64,000 nt of DNA from Orychophragmus violaceus (lineage: Eukaryota; Streptophyta; Magnoliopsida; Brassicales; Brassicaceae). A model generated the notes under the pieces. The model was not told the origin of the DNA. It was given only the letters and a program-made list of their open reading frames with translations, and did no database searches. Positions 22,329 to 33,211 of this stretch are shown here, in pieces. The stretch's first letter is position 1; every line of letters starts with the position of its first letter. The stretch covers positions 91,438,630 through 91,502,629 of the forward strand of contig CM058232.1 of assembly GCA_030180135.1 (NCBI GenBank), in the 5' to 3' direction. A program made the translations under genes and the position numbers.

Positions 22329-22800
22329 ACGAGCTCATATTTTATTATATTTTCTCTTCTTAGATTTCGGCACGCATGTCGGTCAAATAAAGCTTCGGTA
22401 TGTTCATGTGCCTCAAAATATTAAAAAATTACAGAAATTAATTAAGATTCAAAAAGAGGTAATAAAATGGATATTATTGGTTGACAAAAAAAAAAAAATG
22501 GATATTATTGGGTCGTAGAAGATTCAAAGAGACAAGAGAGTCCATAAAAGTGTAATCATGAGTCTGGTTTAGTTGCCTGGTCTGTACCGTTGCTGAACAG
22601 TATTTTTTTTTGTCAACCGTTGCTGAACATTAGGACCTACATTAGTTGCAACTGGGTGTATTTTAATAATAATCTCTCTCTCTTTTCTTTTGTGCCTTGC
22701 TAATTCGTCGGAATCGTCTGCATAGTTGGAAAAAATGTGACGTTAAGGGAAAAAGAATAGTTATGATGTGTTTTCATCTTTTTACACTTTATAAATTCGA
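22329..22800. other. GST upstream region
   Basis: About 470 bp between the GST TATA box and the Mutator-like element; AT-rich, with no other gene. It contains a short direct repeat (ATGGATATTATTGG at about 22,467 and 22,498) and another (CCGTTGCTGAACA at about 22,588 and 22,617). Confidence 0.4.
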
Positions 22801-24304
22801 GGAATAATTGCACTGAATGTACCTTTTTTATAAAGTAATAGCAATCTTGTATCTTTCAAATTCTTTTTGCAATTGTGTATCTTTTTTTGTCTTTTAGTGG
22901 TGGCTAATTACAATTTACCCTTAGAATTTGTCTTTAGTTATAGATAGTTAATCATTCTTATTTTTTTCCTTCTATCCATCCGATACATTTTTTTTTTTAA
23001 TTATTTTCTTTTTATTTACACACTCTCTCTTACTTTATGAGTTATTTTTACCCCAAGTTTTTTTGATTGTAGATAGGATGAATTGGGTGAGGTTTTCGGA
23101 TTTATAGATCGTCGGAATGGAGATAAAATAGGACGATCTATCGGAATTCAAAAAAAAAAAATTCGGACTTAATATGAAAGTTGCGAATGGATAGGTTATA
23201 GTAGATGTCCACAACATCCATCCACGTGTATACTTATGATGAACAAGATGCTTAACATGATGGTTTAACATATGACGTTGGACGATCACATGAATGATGA
23301 ATCCAAAATATGTTTACCATGGGTAAACGTTTAACATATGATTATTCGTGGACAAGATACTCAACAACATGAGTTTAACATGAATAATGATAGACAAGAT
23401 GCTTAACAAGATGATTTAACATATGATTATTTGTGGACACAAAAGTATGTTGGACGCTCACATCTCATGCTTAACAAGATGGTTTAACATATGATGGACA
23501 AAATGCTTAACAAGATGCTTACCAAGATTGCAACGCTTATGATCCGTGGACACAAAGTGCAGATCTAATGGACAAAAGTTGGTTAAGAGTTCACATGATT
23601 GTGAATTTGTGGACATAGAGTAGGTGTAGACCACTATCCATCAACAAGATGCTTACCATGGGTAAACGTTTTATGATGGACAATAGGTGGACACAAAGTA
23701 CGAGTCTAATGGACAAAAGTTGGTTAAGAGTCCACATGATTGTGAATTTGTGGACATAGAGTAAGTGTAGACCACTATCCATTCGAAAACAACATTTTCA
23801 TTGGCTACTTCCTACCCATAGTAAGCACCTTGCATTTATATGATCATTGTAGTATCCACATGGATGGATATTCATTCGCAATTTTCGTAGCATCCACATG
23901 GATGGAGATTCAACTATCCATTCGCAATCTCCGTATTAAGTCCATTTTTTTTTTTGAATTCCGGTAGATCGACTAGTTCTAACTCCATTTCGGCGGTCTA
24001 TATGACCGGTAACCTCATCCATTATATGATATCCACCGTTCAAAAAAATTGGGGTGAAAATAAATGTAAAAGTAAGAAAGAGAAGGAAAAAGTAAAAGAA
24101 AAAGAAAAAAATAAAATAAAAGAAGAATGGATACATCATTTTCGGTGGAAAAAATAAAAAAAATGAGGAGGAAAGAGAATGTGGGAATAAAGTGGTCTTT
24201 TTACTGGTGAACCCTACAAAAAAGATATAAATTAGCAAACTCTTTTGCAAAGATACAAAATTGAACTAAAAAGGATGAAAAGATACATTGGATGCAATTC
24301 ACCC
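22801..24304. mobile_element. Non-autonomous Mutator-like element with long terminal inverted repeats
   Basis: Outer ends GGAATAATTGCACTGAATGTAC and, inverted, GGGTGAATTGCATCCAATG are related. Inverted similarity continues inward for about 400-450 bp: GATCTATCGGAATTC near 23,130 mirrors GAATTCCGGTAGATC near 23,957, and ATCCATCCACGTG near 23,217 mirrors CACATGGATGGA near 23,897. Flanking 9-bp duplications TAAATTCGA (22,792-22,800) and TAGATTCGA (24,305-24,313) agree at 8 of 9 bases. A 9-bp duplication and long TIRs are the Mutator signature. No transposase is present. Confidence 0.8.
23546..23782. repeat. 96-bp direct repeat inside the Mutator-like element
   Basis: Copies at 23,546-23,641 and 23,687-23,782 share GTGGACACAAAGT, CTAATGGACAAAAGTTGGTT and GTGGACATAGAGTA, with only a few differences. 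The spacer and the stretch to the left (23,240-23,545) are built of shorter repeats of AACAAGATGCTTAMCATG, TTTAACATATGAT and CCATGGGTAAACG. Confidence 0.8.
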
Positions 24305-24313
24305 TAGATTCGA

Positions 24314-25201
24314 TCCGGTTGCTTTATTTTCCAGCTTTTAGTGAAAATGAAATTTCTAATAATTTTGCCTTGTATATTTTTTTTAACTCAACGGTTATAG
24401 ACTGAAGATGGTTATATATAATCCCAAAAATCCTAATTTTCATGTATTCTCAATATCAACTAATTAGAATTTCACTATTTCTGCCAAATTTTAATTTATT
24501 AGGTTTGTTGGTATAAATTTTCAATAAACCTAAAATACTCTAACCAATCTAAAAATAAAATTGCTACGTAATTTGAGATGAATGAGAGAAGGAGTCCATC
24601 TTGGATAAGAGCTCAATATTAATCTTATATAATAAAGGAAAATATATATTGAAAATAAAAGTATAGAAAGATTGTCATGTTTAACTTATTTTTGACATCT
24701 ATTTTTTTCCCTTAAATCTAAGTTTTATTTATTTATTTATTTTTATTCATTGATTTTATATTCACAAATATATTTTCTTAAGATAATGTATGTTTTATTT
24801 TATTTTTTATTTTTTGAAAAATACCTTTTTTATTCATTGATTTTATATTCACAAATATATTTTCTTAAGATAATGTATGTTTTATTTTATTTTTCATGAA
24901 TCTTTATATCAAAAAAGATAATTTTCAAAGATTCTTTATATAATCTTAACATTAAAGTTATACTAAACACAAACTATGAGAGATTGCTATGTCACATCAT
25001 AATTTTTTTTTGTAATCTTTTGTTATATCTTTATGCAAAAATATATTATATACTACCTTTAATATAATATAATAAAACTTTAAAATTGGATGCAGCAAAT
25101 ATGGTCAGAATCTAGTCTATATTTCTAACATGTAATGAGTTCAAATTTATTCAAAAAAAATAATAATAATAAAACTTTCACTAAATACAAATTGTGAAAG
25201 T
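24314..25201. other. AT-rich spacer with an 85-bp tandem duplication
   Basis: No gene seen. A direct duplication of about 67 bp (TATTCATTGATTTTATATTC...TTTTATTTTATTTTT) lies at about 24,741-24,807 and 24,826-24,894, period about 85 bp. The rest is strongly AT-rich. Confidence 0.5.
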
Positions 25202-25699
25202 TGTTGGTGCTGGATTTATTTAGTAAATTTGGCCTATTAAATGATAAATTATGTCCATGTTTCAGACCAAATATGAATTTAACTTGTCTTGGCCCAACGT
25301 GATGAGTTATTTAAGACCGAAAAATGGGAGTTCGACTTCGTCGGTATCTAGGACGAGTTCGTCAAGAACGGGTCTTGACTCGTTCAAACGAATCCCGCGA
25401 ATCATGGATGTGAATAGATCGTCGTCAACAGAAACTAACAAAAAAATCGGAACAAAAAGAGAAGGGATTGAAGTATAAAGAAGGGAGAAGGTCATTCGAG
25501 AAAATATCTGCAAATTATTCGACTAAACACTTCAACTAAAAATATTCGATCTAGCTCTTTGTATACACTCGATCAAATCATTGTATAAGTTCTATCTAAA
25601 CATTTTATCCTAAATATATCCTTGATTCATAAGAAATATATACTATTTCAATCTAAATCCACGTTCATACAAATTTCGAAGTGAATCCTTGATATAACA
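25202..25699 (+). repeat. 5' LTR of element D
   Basis: 498 bp, TGTTGGTGCTGGATTT ... TTGATATAACA. A TATA-like TTATTTAAG is near 25,306. It is followed after 2 bp by TGGCAACGTCTACGGGACC (25,702-25,720), a decayed form of the TGGCGCCGT... primer-binding site used by Tat elements (better preserved in element F at 41,008). Confidence 0.8.
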
Positions 25700-25771
25700 T
25701 TTGGCAACGTCTACGGGACCACCATAGATCTTTCTGTCATAAAAATCGTATATAGGATCCGATAGATCAAA

Positions 25772-26357
25772 ATGAATCCAAGTCTACCTGGAACCACCGT
25801 CACTCCACCTCCAGTCGACCACGAACAAGTGATCTGCGTCGTTCCACAAAACACCACCGGAGTAAACAATACCGTGGTTCAGACCGACAACGAAAAGATG
25901 ATCATACCCTCAATACATATGACGTCGAAACCAACCGGTTATGTCGCTTAAACAACGGCGATGATCCTGATCCCGACGAACACGTCGTCAGAGGTCAACG
26001 ATCAAACAAGGATTTGGGTTTGGATCAGATTCGATACCACTTCAACGATGGAACACTACGATCCAGCTCACCACAGACTCATGTCGCATCAAGAAAAAGT
26101 CCAGATGATCTCGCCGAAATTCGTTCGATGCTCAACTATCTAGTAATATGAACATGGAATAACGAGGCCAACACCTGGACCCAGGAAATCGCTAGTTGTA
26201 CATTGGCTACCAAGCTCTCTGAACAAGAACGATGCGTTAACATTCGTTTCAATGAGCTTGCCAACTTAAACCCTCGAGATCGATCCTTAGGCGATCGAAG
26301 ACCTCCTTTGAGTCCTCCACCTCGTACTCGTCTGGATTTATCCCAAGTCTCATCTCC
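25772..26357 (+). pseudogene. Element D gag, 5' part
   Basis: ATG at 25,772 opens MNPSLPGTTVTPPPVDHEQV and runs 59 codons to TAA at 25,949-25,951. Remaining gag-like sequence continues in other frames to 26,357, where element E is inserted. This is the variable N-terminal, proline-rich part of a Tat gag; the core lies at 37,065 on the far side of E. Confidence 0.65.
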
Positions 26358-27328
26358 CTCGGTGTGATATCCCGTATCCAAAATATGGTCAACGGGCAGC
26401 AGAAAAGTCAACAAAGGGCAGTTTGTAATTTTGAGAAGTTAAGGGCCATTTTGGTAATTTTACCAAATTATGAGCCGGAAGCTAAGACGGGCCAAATGTT
26501 ATTCTTTTTAAAGAAAGAAAACATTTAGAAGATCAAGAGTGGTGGAAACGGACCATAGATGAGTTTTTCGGGTTATCGAGGATGGAAACCGATAAAACCG
26601 ACAAAACTTTTAAAATTCATAACGGGAGCTACGGGTGTTTGTTTACGGTGATTCAAATTGCTAAATTCATCTAAGAGCATCTAGAATCTGAAAGTGAGTC
26701 TTGGTGGATTGATAGAAGCAGCTAAAGAGTTTTTAAAATATTAAACATAAAACCGGTTTTTCCGAGAAACCGATACAATGTTCGGGTAAGCAAGAAGACC
26801 CTCTGAAGGCCACCAAAAATTATGAAATTTTGACCACAGCTTCATGAGAATATATAGAAGACATGGTTGAAAGTATTCAGCAAGATTCAGTGCCTATATT
26901 AAGTCATATATTTTAGATCATTAATGGGTGATTAATGACTAAAATTCCAAAATAAATTCAAGGGAGCTTGGACTTGGTTTGGGATGATTGGAGCTGATGT
27001 CTGAAGTCATAATGAACCTAATGCAAGCCCATTTACAAGCTTGTGCCACGAAATTATGCAAGAGAAAAATAAAAGGGGCTTTGTGAGCTAGATTCAATGG
27101 ATCTCCAAAGGTTGGTGGCCCAAACTCAAGAGGATTTTTCATGGGCCTTCCAGGTGTAAGAAGGAGGCTAAAGAAGAGTGTTTTTTGGCCAACAGCTGGA
27201 GGGAAGTCGTGGCTTGGAAAAGAGGAGGTTTGCTCTCCAAGGTTTCACATGCAAAAGTGTTGATGTGTCATGAGAAGGAAAGGGACACTCATGGGACACT
27301 TGTCACACCTCAGCACAATGGGTTTTGC

Positions 27329-27336
27329 TATAAATA
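27329..27336 (+). promoter_or_regulatory. TATA box of element E LTR
   Basis: TATAAATA in GGGTTTTGCTATAAATAAGAG, conserved at about 34,180-34,187 in the 3' LTR. Confidence 0.6.
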
Positions 27337-27367
27337 AGAGGCTTCAGCTCCTCATTTTACACACACA

Positions 27368-27610
27368 ACAAAGAAAAGAAAAGAGAGAAAGAGAGGAGAA
27401 GAGGAGAACAAGAGCGTAAGAAGAGAGGAGGAGAAGAACAAGAAGAAGAAGAAGAAGAAGAAGGAGGAGGAGGAAGAGAAGAAGAAGCCGGAGGAAGAGG
27501 AGAAAAAGAAGAGAGAGAGAAGGAGGAGAGAGAAAGAAGAGAGAGAGAGAGAGCCGAAAGAGAGAGAACCGGAGGAAAGAGAAAGAGAACCGGAGGAGAA
27601 AGAAGAGATT
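27368..27610 (+). repeat. Purine-rich GA/GAA tract in element E LTR leader
   Basis: About 240 bp made almost wholly of A and G on the plus strand (AAGAAAAGAGAGAAAGAG, GAAGAAGAAG, GAGAGAGAGAG), with GCCGGAGGA words. It sits just downstream of the predicted start site, so it would be in the 5' leader (R/U5) of the transcript; the 3' LTR has a shorter version at about 34,220-34,450. Confidence 0.75.
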
Positions 27611-29820
27611 AGTCTGGAGGCTCGGTCGGAATCACGAAGGTCAACGGTATGTTCAGGTGCGGGTGTTCGTGACATTTCGGAGTTCGTGTTCGTGTGTTCG
27701 GGAGGTTCGGGGTCTCGGGAAGCCGTATCCGCATCCGTGCCGTTCGTTCCGTCATAAATCACTGTGAGCCGGCTCAAACACCGTAGTTTATGCATATAGA
27801 TCAAGAAATGGGAAACAGTAGAATTAGGATTGCATACCCGGATGTGATTGATTGTGTTTGAGAATTGAATGATTGAATTATCGATAAACCGGTGAGGAGT
27901 TAAGACGCATGTTAGGATTATATGAATTAAACGGATTAAACCTGTTGTGTGCCGCTAGGTTGGTAGTATCATTGTGTGATGCATTCATATAGTTGTTGCA
28001 TGTTAGGACCGTATATGCATATATATATATATATATATATAAGTAAAGAACGGTATGAAATGAATCTATATACGGGAATTAAGACGAGTTAAAATACGGA
28101 AGTTAAACCTGAACAAACGTATAGAATATAGAATGGTATCGGGGATTCCCGAGATTAAATGAATTAAGTTAATGAAAGATGAGACGTCGGGGAGTCTAGT
28201 AAGCTACTAGCTCTAAACCGACGGATCGGGGAGTTGATTAAAAGATTTTTAGGAAAGGTTAAGAAATGAGAAGTGTTGTGATTGGTGAGCGGTCTACGGG
28301 TTAGCAATCTGCTAATCCAAGGTAGCGGACGTGAATTGGTTAAAAGACGTTAGAAAACCTAATAGGCCTGTTTGTGTGGTGTTTGTGTGATTGTGTATCT
28401 ACTTCGGTGTTGGGCCGAGTAGACTGTTGATTGCGTGATTGTGTTGTTGTGTGGTTGTTGTTGAGTTTTCTGTGCAGGCCTGTCAGATCGTCTCGGTGTT
28501 GGGCCGAGCGATCCGTGTTGTTGCTTAACTCGGTCACGGGACCGGTTAAGTTGTGGTGCTGACTCGGTACGGTGCCGAGTCAGAGCGGTGGTGTGTGTGA
28601 GTAGACTTGCGGGATGCGGGGTTGAGTTGATTGTTGTTACTGGTTGAGATTGATTGTTATAGTCCAAGCGAGTCTGCGTGTTTACATTTCTGCACTAGGA
28701 CTCTAGGGTGCGTTAGATCCCGCAAGTCTAGGTGTTTGGATACGTTCCGGTACTTTCGACCCGATTGGATCCTCGAGTAGTTACCTAACCGGGCCGTGGT
28801 GATTCTGGTTATGGCGTTAACCTACTATATGACGCCGGTAGGTGTGTGGTCCGGAGAATACGGGGTCATGTCCTAGGGCCGGACTGCATGAAAGCTTGGG
28901 CTATCTAGGGGTAGTCTGAGTCACCGCATATCGATGGACAGAGAACGGTGTCCTGGCCGTTGGAATTGGTGTTGACGTCCAGGAGTCGGGGGTTAGTTAC
29001 CATGTCGGTAACAGTGTAAACCCGTGGAAGTTACCGAGATCGTAGGGGCCCAGTGTTGTGTTGGTGTAGTTGGTAGTGCGCGGTAGATAGATCGAGTCTC
29101 AATCGGGAACATGTGCCGCATTTCTCCCAATTTCTCCTAATCGCCTTCTCTTTCTTTTGGCAATTGATTGTGTGTGGGCTCGACACGACGTGGTAGTGCG
29201 TGATTGGCTATTTATTATAATTGATTCTTATTTTGGGGGTTTTCGGGTGGGAAACTATAGATGATAGATAGACTAGAAGCCTTAGTGGGGAGCCGACTCA
29301 ATGGGTGATCTTACATCACTCATTAGACTCTTTTGTGTTTTTCAGGTTTAGCAGCGACGGACGCGGGAGATCCTCGGTGTAGCCTTGGGATTGCTTGTGG
29401 CGGGATTTTGATTCGACGATTTTTGGATATTATTTCGGTTCGGCTTTGGTACCATTTTATATTGAAACGCGATGATTATTTTTATTAATGGCAATTGTTT
29501 TGTAAAGACTGTTAAACGTTGTACTTAACGTTTGATTACTCAGAAATGAATATGCTTCCCTGATATTGTGTTTAGTCCGAACCGACACAACTCATGGAAA
29601 TGGTACGAGTTTCAAAGCTTTGTATCATGGAAGTGAGGATAGCGGGGTCAAAGACAGGTTAGTGTGAGCCTTTGTCTCAAACCGATCTGTCTCTGGCTTC
29701 GTCTTGTGACAAACCTTTTCTGTTTGACTTGCTCGGGTTCGACTTGGTCATGTTCTTGTTTGAGTATTGACCGGTCAGCTCGTCGGTCAGCGGATAATGG
29801 GAAAGGGGCATTACAAAAGG

Positions 29821-29832
29821 TGGTATCAGAGC
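29821..29832 (+). other. Primer-binding site of element E
   Basis: TGGTATCAGAGC, 5 bp after the 5' LTR, complementary to the 3' end of plant initiator methionine tRNA. Confidence 0.8.
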
Positions 29833-30075
29833 ATGGTTCTGCATGGGTTTCGAAGCTGTTCATTTTTGAGTGTTTTCCATGTTTTATCGAGTCAAAATTG
29901 TGTCTTACCCAAGCATCCATTAGGAAACTGAGCCGCGTCCGTAAATCTGGGGTTGGGATGGGATAGGAATTTGTGTTATTTGTATTGATATTTATTTGTG
30001 TTTTTGATTGCAGACAGCAGCAGAGTGTCCCAGGACGGATTGTGTGTGGGTTTATGCATCGTGTGAGAGATTGCA

Positions 30076-30750
30076 GTGAGCAGTATGAGTCATCGTCGGA
30101 TGACAGGGGCGGAGTATCGAGCTTTGTTAGAGCAGCACCAGGAAGGTCCGAGAGCAGCACAGCCGGGACAGTCACAGGGTTCCCGGATATCTGATCGACC
30201 ACCAGTTGTTCCACGAGTGCGGCAGGGAGCGAGAGCCGCCGCGGTAGATTGGAGGTCGTTGCCCGATCCATTATCCTCATCTCTACAGGACGACGCAAGT
30301 ACCCCAGACCCGGTCGTAGGAGTGATGGGATATCTGAGATACGCAGATTATGGGTTGCCACCCTTGGAGGCACCTATGGTACCGCCAGTGATTCAGCCAC
30401 CTGTGCTAGAGGCACAGGATGTACCGTTACCCTTTTGCTTACACGAGTCAGATCTCATTCCGCTCACCGGGGAGGAGTTTAGGGTGGACCCATTCCATGC
30501 AGCAGTTGACGTGGATATGTTGCCGATAGACCCAGGGCAGCGTTTACAGTGGGAGCAGCATACGGATGAGCAGATGGCAATACTCGGAGATGTGCTAGAG
30601 CAGCAGATCGGGCTGCACCATCAGCCAGGACCGCCCCAGAAATCAGGATCATCATCACTCGGCTTCACCGAGCCACTTTTGCGACGGAGCCAGCATCAGG
30701 AGTTGAGCCGATGTCGACGTCAGGGTCAGATGCGCAGTTTGAGTCAGTGA
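30076..30750 (+). CDS. Element E ORF, N-terminal part (unrecognised acidic protein)
   Basis: ATG 30,076, MSSMSHRRMTGAEYRALLEQ; the ORF ends in TGA at 30,750. The first 70 residues are basic and glutamine-rich; the centre is proline- and aspartate-rich (PVVGVMGYLRYADYGLPPLE; VDVDMLPIDPGQRLQWEQ). No gag core of the usual W..F/F..R type is visible. The next frame downstream (from about 30,750) continues directly toward zinc knuckles, so the stop is likely a frameshift or stop in what was one protein with the following ORF. The function as a gag-like nucleic-acid-binding protein is inferred from the knuckles and position after the PBS. Confidence 0.5.
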   Translation: MSSMSHRRMTGAEYRALLEQHQEGPRAAQPGQSQGSRISDRPPVVPRVRQGARAAAVDWRSLPDPLSSSLQDDASTPDPVVGVMGYLRYADYGLPPLEAPMVPPVIQPPVLEAQDVPLPFCLHESDLIPLTGEEFRVDPFHAAVDVDMLPIDPGQRLQWEQHTDEQMAILGDVLEQQIGLHHQPGPPQKSGSSSLGFTEPLLRRSQHQELSRCRRQGQMRSLSQ

Positions 30751-30829
30751 CATGACCAGAGGCACTACCGGCCGAGCGAGTCGCGTCACCAGAGATTCCA
30801 TCAGCGGACACGCCAGATTCAGTGCCGCC

Positions 30830-31601
30830 TATCCCTGTATACCGGACGTATAGCGCCTGCGGAGTTCAGGGTTTCCACTTGTATGGGTGTCCACGACCAG
30901 TCGATCCACATTATCGTGAGACGTATCAGCCAATGCCGAGTCCTTACTATTGTCTAGTGTGTGGTATGGACGGACATCTTGCACCGATTGTCTGATTGTG
31001 GGGTCCGGACCACGTATGTCCGACGCCGAGCCGTATCGTCCCCCTAGTACCAGCGGACTATCGACCTGGACCGAGCCGCCGAGACACCGAACTTTTTCGG
31101 CAGCCGGTTATTCAGCAGCCAGCCGCGCAGACGCCTGTAGCGCAGCAACCATTAGTGCAGCCACCAAGACCATCGAGGACTTGCAGGAGGTGTGGAGACG
31201 AGGGACATAGGACATCTGTTTGTTCCCATAGGTCTTGTTCCCATAGATCTCGCTCAGCGCCAATAGTTTGTCAGACATGTGGAGTGCAGGGACATCGAGC
31301 GTCCGAGTGTTTCCAGGAGCCTTCTTCGGGGTCTGTTTCCTCTTGTCAGTTATGTGGTGCGACAAATCATCAGGCACCAGCTTGTTACCGTGGGCCACAC
31401 CTAGCGCCCATTGTCGTTTGTCAGCTTTGTGGTTGCAGAGGTCATAAGGCACAGTTATGTCCGATAGCAGAGCCGCATCACGTTGGAGTGCCGTCCAGAG
31501 ATGCACACCCACCACACCCTCCCGGCGCACCTGCCAGTGGTTACCACCGCGAGCCGCGATGCCGTCTGTGTTGGGCATTCTGGTCGTGTTGGGGCTGTTA
31601 G
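30830..31601 (+). pseudogene. Element E ORF, C-terminal part with an array of CCHC zinc knuckles
   Basis: In the 30,996-31,601 frame four perfect CX2CX4HX4C knuckles follow each other: CRRCGDEGHRTSVC, CQTCGVQGHRASEC, CQLCGATNHQAPAC and CQLCGCRGHKAQLC, separated by 13-23 residues. Upstream in a shifted frame are a fifth (CLVCGMDGHLAP, cut by a frameshift at about 30,985) and a degenerate one (CGVQGFHLYGC, about 30,860). Downstream CRLC at about 31,560 starts another broken copy. Gag proteins normally carry one or two knuckles, so six or seven is unusual and recalls CNBP-type nucleic-acid-binding proteins. CCHC knuckles bind single-stranded RNA or DNA. Confidence 0.7.
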
Positions 31602-33211
31602 GACTAGGATAGTTAGGCCAGGTAAGTTGGGCACTAACTATGTTGCTTTTGTGTGTATATAGATCGGCGATCTTCGCATGTTGTTCTAACATCTCCGGGG
31701 TATGACGGTGCAGTTTGGGGGTTAGGGTATGGATGACGGACGTCTTGTGGTTGTACTTCTGTTTTATTTATGTATGTAAAAACCTCAAAACATGTGTGTG
31801 TTGTCGTTTTATATATGTATGTGATGCAGGATGTTCTACTTATCATTATGGCTTGCGCAGTAATTGTTTGCATGCGTATGATGGTTTTGGTATGCAAATG
31901 AATTACCATGTGAAGTCTAATGATGAGCGGAACTGATGAACGTTCATCATAACCTAAACCCAGACTGACGACATATCCGGAGCGATCTAGTGATTGCTTG
32001 GTTGTGTGTGGTAATTGTTTGCTTTTGCGTTTATTGCTTGCATGTTTTATCTAATGCTTGAGTGGTGCATTGGATAATTAGGATTGTGTTTCGTTCGTGG
32101 TATAGCACTGTGAAAGTGCTAGTTTTATGGCATGCATAGCATGTGCGGAGTGTGAATGGTAGCGGTAAGCCATTCGATTGTTGGTTGTGTTGAGTTGGAT
32201 TGAGTAGTTTAATTTTATCGTAATCGTTAAGTTGTTAGATATGAAAGTGTTAGAACCTTTTCGTTTATGGTGTTGAGCTAACTTGAGAATGGTTGTATTC
32301 GACTGTCGATTCACGAGAGAGCGGAATTATAGAATATCGTTACTTAATCATGGGTAACCGTTGGGTACGTGATTAACTAACTATATCTCTATGAGGAAGT
32401 TATATCGAAGGATGGATTGGTTTTAATTCACCGCTCCAGTGAAAGTTGTTGTGTTGAATGTAGGACGAAATGGACGATGCGATACGAATACAAGACCGAA
32501 CCCGAACCCGAAAGAGAGGTGGAATGTAAAGAGACCGCGAGACAAGTTGACCCGGGAAGCGAAGCAGTTGCAAAAGGATCGTCAGTGGAGAATGTATCAG
32601 TACAGGGCAACCAGAAGAGCGAAGCGGTTAGTATGATGAGTTAGTGAAAAGATTTTAGGTGACGTCAACGACAGTGTGAAGACCAGAGTGAAGCGATCAG
32701 TGTGAATCGAATGGAGTCTTAGAAAAGTCGAAGGAAGAGGTTGTATCGGAACCAGAGTGAAGTTATCAGTATGAATGGAGTTAGAGTCATAAGAGCGTCA
32801 GGTATGAAATACAGATTCTTGAAGAGTGTCTCGGGGAGACAAACCAGTACCGTGAAAGACGTGGAAGTCGAAGCGAAGTGGGAAGTTAGAAGTGGGGAAA
32901 GCAAGCAAAGAAGCTAGCAGCGAGTGATTCTGAAGTTCAAGACAGATGGAGTCAGTTAAGAAGGAAGCGAAGAAAGGTAGATAAGACTAAGAGCCTGGGC
33001 AAGGAATGGTCGTTGGTGAATCAGTGCAAAGATCAGTTAGACAGAAGGTTTGGAAAGAGCGCAGGAATGTCAGAAGTCAGAAATATGCAGCAGTGTTCGA
33101 GTAAGGAAGAGTTGGAATCAAGTGACGGAGCAACTTGCGGGGTTTGGTTCCGATTCAAAGTCTGGTAGTGACGGAGAATTCGGGGACCGAATTCCTGTAA
33201 GTGGGGAAGAA
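31602..33211 (+). other. Element E 3' internal noncoding region
   Basis: No pol domains on either strand. Bases 32,400-33,150 carry loose repeats (GAAGCGATCAGTGTGAATCGAATGG near 32,690 and GAAGTTATCAGTATGAATGG near 32,760; AGCGAAGCGGTTAGTATGA near 32,619). The region ends in GGGGACCGAATTCCTG and the polypurine tract GTGGGGAAGAA (33,201-33,211). Confidence 0.6.

Larger units (their letters stand above)
26363..29815 (+). repeat. 5' LTR of element E
   Basis: 3,453 bp, TGTGATATCCCGTATCC ... GGGGCATTACA. A TATA box TATAAATA at 27,329-27,336 is followed by CTCATTTTACACACACAAC, a plausible start site, and then a purine-only-like tract (about 27,368-27,610, mostly GAAGAA/GAGAGA). An (AT)n run at about 28,018-28,041 is longer than in the 3' LTR. 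Confidence 0.92.

Noticed and set aside
22169..22330. N-terminal extension of the GST from an upstream in-frame ATG at 22,330
   Set aside because: It would overlap the TATA box and adds residues unlike any tau-class GST; MGLRNG fits the family length.
27352..27804. Minus-strand serine/phenylalanine-rich protein
   Set aside because: Translation of the reverse of the GA-rich leader tract in the element E LTR.
28340..28667. Minus-strand frames rich in His/Thr/Asn in element E LTR
   Set aside because: They are repeated in both LTRs with indels that do not respect the frame, and no known domain is seen.
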